NCBI GenBank assembly: GCA_963663635.2
Contig: CAXXMY010000009.1
Location: forward strand, 310,001 to 374,000
Length of the DNA: 64,000 nt
Reading direction: 5' to 3'
Source of the DNA: Poriferisodalis sp963663635
GTDB taxonomy: Bacteria > Actinomycetota > Acidimicrobiia > Acidimicrobiales > Poriferisodalaceae
In this document: positions 60,838 through 64,000 of the stretch, one piece after another
Position numbering within the stretch: the stretch's first letter is position 1
How the letters are laid out: every line of letters begins with the position of its first letter
The notes under the pieces: generated by a model
Seen by the model: only the letters and a program-made list of their open reading frames with translations
Database searches by the model: none
What the model was told of the DNA's origin: nothing
Translations under genes and position numbers: made by a program

Positions 60838-61377
60838 ATGAGCACCCTCACCTTCCTTGATCCGCGAGGCGAGGCCAAGACTGCGCCCGAGCCGTACAGC
60901 CTGAGCACACGGCTGGACCAGCCGATCACCATCGGCCTGGTCGCCAATGGCTTCCCTGACAGCGTCCGCTTCCTCGACCACATCGAGAAGGCGCTCGCCG
61001 AGCGCCTCCCTTCAGCGTCGTTCAGCCGCTACGACAAGGGCGACGCCTCGTCGGTTGTCGGCGAACCGATGCTCGCGGACATCCGCTCCGAATGTTCCGC
61101 TGTGATCGCCGCGTACGGCCATTGAGGCAGCTGCACCTCTGGCACCGTGCGTGACAGCATCTCCGTCGCCCGGCAGGGCATTCCCGCCATCGCACTCGTC
61201 ACCGATGCGTTCTGGCCGCAAGGCGACTTCGTGGCAGCCGCCACCGGCATGCCCGCCATTCCCCGTGTCCGGCTGCCGCACCCGGTCGCTGGCAGCGGCG
61301 AGGACAACATGGCCAAGGTGGCCGCCGACATCGCGCCACAGATCGTGGCGATCCTGAGCGGCGCCGTCACAAACTGA
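60838..61377 (+). CDS. UGSC-type selenoprotein with in-frame TGA at codon 96
   Basis: One frame runs from ATG 60838 to TGA 61377 with a single internal TGA at 61123-61125. Around it the reading is AAYGH-(TGA)-GSCTSGTVRDSISV, the U-G-S-C motif of the UGSC selenoprotein family. Both halves match the family: DQPITIGLVANGFPDSVRFL before, GIPAIALVTDAFWPQGDFVA and NMAKVAADIAPQIVAIL after. Recoding would give 179 residues with Sec at 96. A stem-loop directly downstream is a SECIS candidate. Without recoding, two unsupported fragments result. The Sec-to-Cys redox pair suggests a redox role, which is inference. selA, selB and selC are not in the window. Confidence 0.82.
61126..61158 (+). promoter_or_regulatory. 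Candidate bacterial SECIS stem-loop after the UGSC TGA
   Basis: Starting one base after the TGA, GCTGCAC (61130-61136) and GTGCGTGACAGC (61147-61158) can pair: GCAC with GTGC, then GCT with AGC across a small bulge. The 10-base apical loop is CTCTGGCACC. Position and loop containing GG fit the loose rules for bacterial SECIS elements, but I could not fold it computationally. Confidence 0.45.
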
Positions 61378-61384
61378 TCAAGCC

Positions 61385-62518
61385 ATGACGCTCTTGGAGG
61401 CCCGCAGCGAGGCCGACGCGCTCGAACGGCTGCACGCGCTCGGGCTCACCGACGGCCTGCCGGTTGTCATCCCGACTCCTGAACGAGTGGCCGCGATGGT
61501 GCTCGCGACAGGGCTTGACCCCGACATCGAGTTGGGCGTCATGGGCCCCGCGCATGGCGTGGCAAGCGTCGAGAAGGTGGCTGCCGCTGCAGTCATGGCC
61601 GGCTGCCTGCCCGACCACGTGCCGGTTGTCCTGGCCGCCGTGCGAGCCGTGTGCAAACCCGAGTTCGACCTGACCGAGATGCAGAGCACCACCCACTGCA
61701 CCGCACCGCTCATCGTGGTGTGCGGGCCCGCTCGGCACCAATGCGGCGGCGTCGCCTCGGGCTTCGGGGCGCTGGGTCCGGGTCACCGTGCCAATGCGTC
61801 GATCGGCCGGGCGCTCCGGCTGACGATGATGAACATTGGCGGCGCTCGCCCCGGCGTGTCCGACATGGCGCTGCACGGGCATCCGGGCAAGTTCACCTAC
61901 TGCATCGCGGAGGACACCGAGAACAGCCCGTTCGCGCCCCTGCACACCTCATACGGCTACGAGCCTGACCAAAGCGCCGTGATCGTGACCGGCGCCGAGG
62001 CGCCCCACTCGACTTTCTTCACCGGCGACGCCGACGATCCCGAGTCGGCCAACCGCCTGCTGAACGTGATCGCCGCCGTGATGGCGAATCCGGGCAGCAA
62101 CAACGCACACCTTCGCCACGGCTCGCTCGTGGTGATCATGAATCCGGACCACACGGCCGTGCTGGCCCGGGCAGGACTGAGCCGTGAGGACGTCCAAGCC
62201 GAACTCGCTGCTCGGGCCGCCAACTCGACCGCCATGCTCGTCCGCATGGGGTCTGTGTTCCATCTTGGGAGCGACTCGCCGCCCGACGAGATGGTGCCGA
62301 TCCTGAAGGACCCGAGTCGGATTGTCGTGTTCCAAGCGGGCGGCAAGGGCCTCTACACGATGGTGATGCCCTCGTGGTGCGCGGGACCGCACCAGAACCC
62401 GGTGGTCCACGCCGAGATCGACCTCGACCAGGCCTGCGAGGTGCCCGGCATCGCCGAGGCACTGGGCGACGGCGCATCAGACACAGGCGAAGCACTCGAC
62501 GTCGGAGGACTCAGATGA
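61385..62518 (+). CDS. Conserved protein of unknown function in the UGSC operon
   Basis: This is a 377-residue soluble protein I cannot place in a characterised family with confidence. It begins EARSEADALERLHALGLTDG then LPVVIPTPERVAAMV, followed by IELGVMGPAHGVASVEKVAA, several conserved-looking Cys/His segments (QSTTHCTAPLIVVCGPARHQ then CGGVASGF), GRALRLTMMNIGGARPGVSD and a Ser/Gly-rich middle (HGSLVVIMNPDHTAVLARAG). No transmembrane segment or signal peptide is present. It starts seven bases after the UGSC gene and overlaps the MaoC gene by ATGA, so the three are co-transcribed. The tight coupling argues for a shared pathway or complex. No function is assigned. Confidence 0.75.
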   Translation: MTLLEARSEADALERLHALGLTDGLPVVIPTPERVAAMVLATGLDPDIELGVMGPAHGVASVEKVAAAAVMAGCLPDHVPVVLAAVRAVCKPEFDLTEMQSTTHCTAPLIVVCGPARHQCGGVASGFGALGPGHRANASIGRALRLTMMNIGGARPGVSDMALHGHPGKFTYCIAEDTENSPFAPLHTSYGYEPDQSAVIVTGAEAPHSTFFTGDADDPESANRLLNVIAAVMANPGSNNAHLRHGSLVVIMNPDHTAVLARAGLSREDVQAELAARAANSTAMLVRMGSVFHLGSDSPPDEMVPILKDPSRIVVFQAGGKGLYTMVMPSWCAGPHQNPVVHAEIDLDQACEVPGIAEALGDGASDTGEALDVGGLR

Positions 62519-63015
62519 GCAATGCCCCACGCCCGCACGGCGGCTTGTGGTTCGAGGAATTGACACCGGGGCTTGTGATCAACCACCGGCTGCGGCGCAG
62601 CATCACCGAAGCCGACAACGTCATGTTCACCACCATGACGATGAACCCCGCCGCACTGCACCTCGACTTCGAGTACGCCCGTACCGAGACACAGTTCGGC
62701 CAGCCGCTCGTGAACTCGATGTTCACTGCGGCCGTCGTCGTCGGCATTTCAGTGCACGAGACGACGCACGGCACCACCGTGGCCAACCTGGGCTTCGAGC
62801 GCATGGACTTCCCCGCACCCGTGTTCCACGGTGACACCCTGCGCGTCGAGAGCGAGGTGATCTCGGCTCGGGCGTCGAAGAGCAAACCCGACCAAGGCAT
62901 CGTGTTGTTTGAGCACCGCGCCTACAACCAGAGCGACATCCTGGTCGCCATCATGCGCCGAAACGCCCTCATGTGGCGCGAGCCCGCGACAACAACCGCG
63001 AGTCAAGCCTGTTGA
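62515..63015 (+). CDS. MaoC-like hot-dog-fold dehydratase
   Basis: The 166-residue hot-dog protein contains the MaoC hydratase pattern: RSITEADNVMFTTMTMNPAA then LHLDFEYARTETQFGQPLVN, with Asp/Asn and His at the catalytic positions, and GFERMDFPAPVFHGDTLRVE. Such enzymes hydrate enoyl-CoA or mesaconyl-CoA substrates. It starts at ATG 62515, overlapping the upstream stop by four bases. Its presence suggests that the UGSC operon processes a CoA thioester, which is inference. The exact substrate is unknown. Confidence 0.83.
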   Translation: MSNAPRPHGGLWFEELTPGLVINHRLRRSITEADNVMFTTMTMNPAALHLDFEYARTETQFGQPLVNSMFTAAVVVGISVHETTHGTTVANLGFERMDFPAPVFHGDTLRVESEVISARASKSKPDQGIVLFEHRAYNQSDILVAIMRRNALMWREPATTTASQAC

Positions 63016-63016
63016 C

Positions 63017-63037
63017 CATGTTCTAGATTGGAACATG
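63017..63037 (+). promoter_or_regulatory. Perfect inverted repeat over the XRE-ImmA start codon
   Basis: CATGTTC-TAGATTG-GAACATG is a perfect 7-bp inverted repeat with a 7-base spacer. It ends on the first base of the GTG start of the downstream HTH gene, so it is a natural candidate for auto-repression by that protein. A promoter of TTGACC type (63012-63017) may overlap it. Confidence 0.6.
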
Positions 63038-64000
63038 TGACAAACGCCGCCGATCTTGGAGAACGCATCGCACGCGTACGGCACGAGGCAGGACTCACGC
63101 AGCTTGAATGCGCAGCACGCGTCGGGCTCAACCGTTCGAGCCTTGCAAAGATCGAGTTGGGGCAACGCCGCGTCAGTGCGCTCGAGCTCTCGGATATCGC
63201 CAATGCTCTGAAGTACCGGGTGGAGTGGTTCTTCCGCGAGCCACCCCAGCCTGTCGTATCGCACCGTGCAGACAATCACGGCGCTGTCAGTGCCATCGAT
63301 CGCAGAATCGAACACGTCGCGATGGAAGTTGAATTCGTGGCTGAGCACTCGAAGGCATTGTCACTGCAGTCACCGAAGCCCCTCAGCTTCCCGAACGGCC
63401 GTGACAGCATCGAGCAATCTGCCGCGGCAACCCGACATCTCCTCGGGCTTCGGCCCGACGAACCTGCCGATGACCTGGCTCGCCGATGCGGTGACCTCGG
63501 TTTGCTCGTCTTCTCGTTCGACCTCGGCGAAGCTGCCGCTGACGGAGCATCCTTGTCGCTCACACGAGGCGGCGTCACCGTTGTGGATGGCAGAAAGCCC
63601 GTCGGACGGCGGCGTTTGACGCTCGCGCACGAACTCGGTCACTTCATGTTTGCCGACGAGTACTCGGTCAATCGGCATGTCGCCGATTCGGCTGCCGACG
63701 CACGTGAAGCTGCGATCGACCGATTTGCGCGCGCTGTGTTGCTGCCCGAAGCAGCGACACGCACACGCTGGAACGAGTTGGAGGCCTCGAATCCAGACAT
63801 CCGAAGTGCAGCCGTGGTCGCCGCCAGCGAATACCAAGTTGACATGGCGACTCTCGCTCGACGACTCATTGAGATCGAGGCAGTCGACCCCACCACTGCG
63901 AAGCTGGTGCGAACTGCCAGCACCGGGCGTTTCGACTTCGTTGAGTTCGATCTCACCAATCCAGACGAACTTGCGCCCCCTACCCTGCCGCGCCGCTACG
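63037..64000 (+). CDS. XRE-family regulator fused to ImmA/IrrE metallopeptidase, C-terminal end beyond window
   Basis: The visible 321 residues begin with an XRE helix-turn-helix (VRHEAGLTQLECAARVGLNR, then SSLAKIELGQRRVSALELSD). They continue to an ImmA/IrrE zinc peptidase domain with the motif H198-E-L-G-H202 in LTLAHELGHFMFADEYSVNR, then REAAIDRFARAVLLPEAATR. Such proteins cleave or regulate cognate repressors in phage, mobile-element and toxin-antitoxin control. The start is GTG 63037 (VTNAADLGERIARV); the gene continues past 64000. A perfect inverted repeat lies over the start. The partner, if any, lies outside the window. Confidence 0.88.
   Translation, partial: MTNAADLGERIARVRHEAGLTQLECAARVGLNRSSLAKIELGQRRVSALELSDIANALKYRVEWFFREPPQPVVSHRADNHGAVSAIDRRIEHVAMEVEFVAEHSKALSLQSPKPLSFPNGRDSIEQSAAATRHLLGLRPDEPADDLARRCGDLGLLVFSFDLGEAAADGASLSLTRGGVTVVDGRKPVGRRRLTLAHELGHFMFADEYSVNRHVADSAADAREAAIDRFARAVLLPEAATRTRWNELEASNPDIRSAAVVAASEYQVDMATLARRLIEIEAVDPTTAKLVRTASTGRFDFVEFDLTNPDELAPPTLPRRY

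Noticed and set aside
61123..61125. TGA as the natural stop of a 95-residue protein
   Set aside because: The frame continues without interruption with GSCTSG and a full family C-terminal half, and TGA falls exactly on the U of the UGSC motif.
1..64000. tRNA or rRNA genes
   Set aside because: I saw no convincing cloverleaf or rRNA segment when reading the gaps; a covariance-model search was not possible here.

Overview
The window is high-GC DNA with dense, mostly intact bacterial genes. An actinobacterium is likely: the window encodes MshC of mycothiol synthesis, a type II (actinobacterial-style) Wadjet cassette, DUF4333-type lipoprotein domains, and many acyl-CoA enzymes. Several homologues (thiolase plus DUF35 fusion, isobutyryl-CoA mutase, nitrile hydratase, UGSC protein) would fit the class Acidimicrobiia. 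That placement is an inference and no rRNA or tRNA gene was found to test it.

Layout. Positions 1-10.1 kb are core genes: tldD-pmbA-PHP-uppP on the minus strand, a flippase-like membrane protein and dxs on the plus strand, then a thiolase and an HMG-CoA-synthase-like/DUF35 protein. Positions 10.2-14.5 kb are an insertion-sequence graveyard (remnants of IS481, IS1380, IS30 and IS110, plus one intact IS30). Positions 14.5-31 kb are an accessory and defence island: two AAA/DUF4143 ATPases (one broken), a short inverted-repeat element, a decayed IS630, a MntA-HepT toxin-antitoxin pair, a further ATPase, a coiled-coil membrane protein with an internal stop, and a complete four-gene Wadjet cassette whose jetC carries a 1-nt frameshift.

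Positions 30.6-43.7 kb return to metabolism: PIG-L deacetylase, NfuA-like scaffold, AcuI, isobutyryl-CoA mutase large subunit, ThiD, an ATP-NAD kinase-like protein, a 1-Cys peroxiredoxin with a promoter and operator, PncB, an aminotransferase and an acyl-CoA dehydrogenase. Positions 43.7-46.0 kb hold three mobile elements in a row (IS982-like, IS630, and a 106-bp inverted-repeat element) that share CTAG junctions.

Positions 46.3-57.2 kb hold P1 peptidase, SPFH/NfeD, MutM, enoyl-CoA hydratase, a RecB-like nuclease, a ParA-like ATPase and MshC. Divergent from these are two tandem ChaN-like proteins and a dual-specificity phosphatase. Positions 57.3-64 kb hold a frameshifted NUDIX gene, a HAD nucleotidase, a nitrile/thiocyanate hydratase operon in which the beta chain is split into two overlapping genes, and a three-gene operon headed by a UGSC-type selenoprotein with an in-frame TGA. 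An XRE-ImmA regulator/protease runs off the right end.

The most notable items are the UGSC selenoprotein operon, the split hydratase, the frameshifted Wadjet cassette, the CTAG-linked chains of mobile elements, and a roughly 36-bp core repeated at three accessory-module borders. About eight genes carry small indels, some in homopolymer runs, so consensus errors should be excluded before these genes are called dead.
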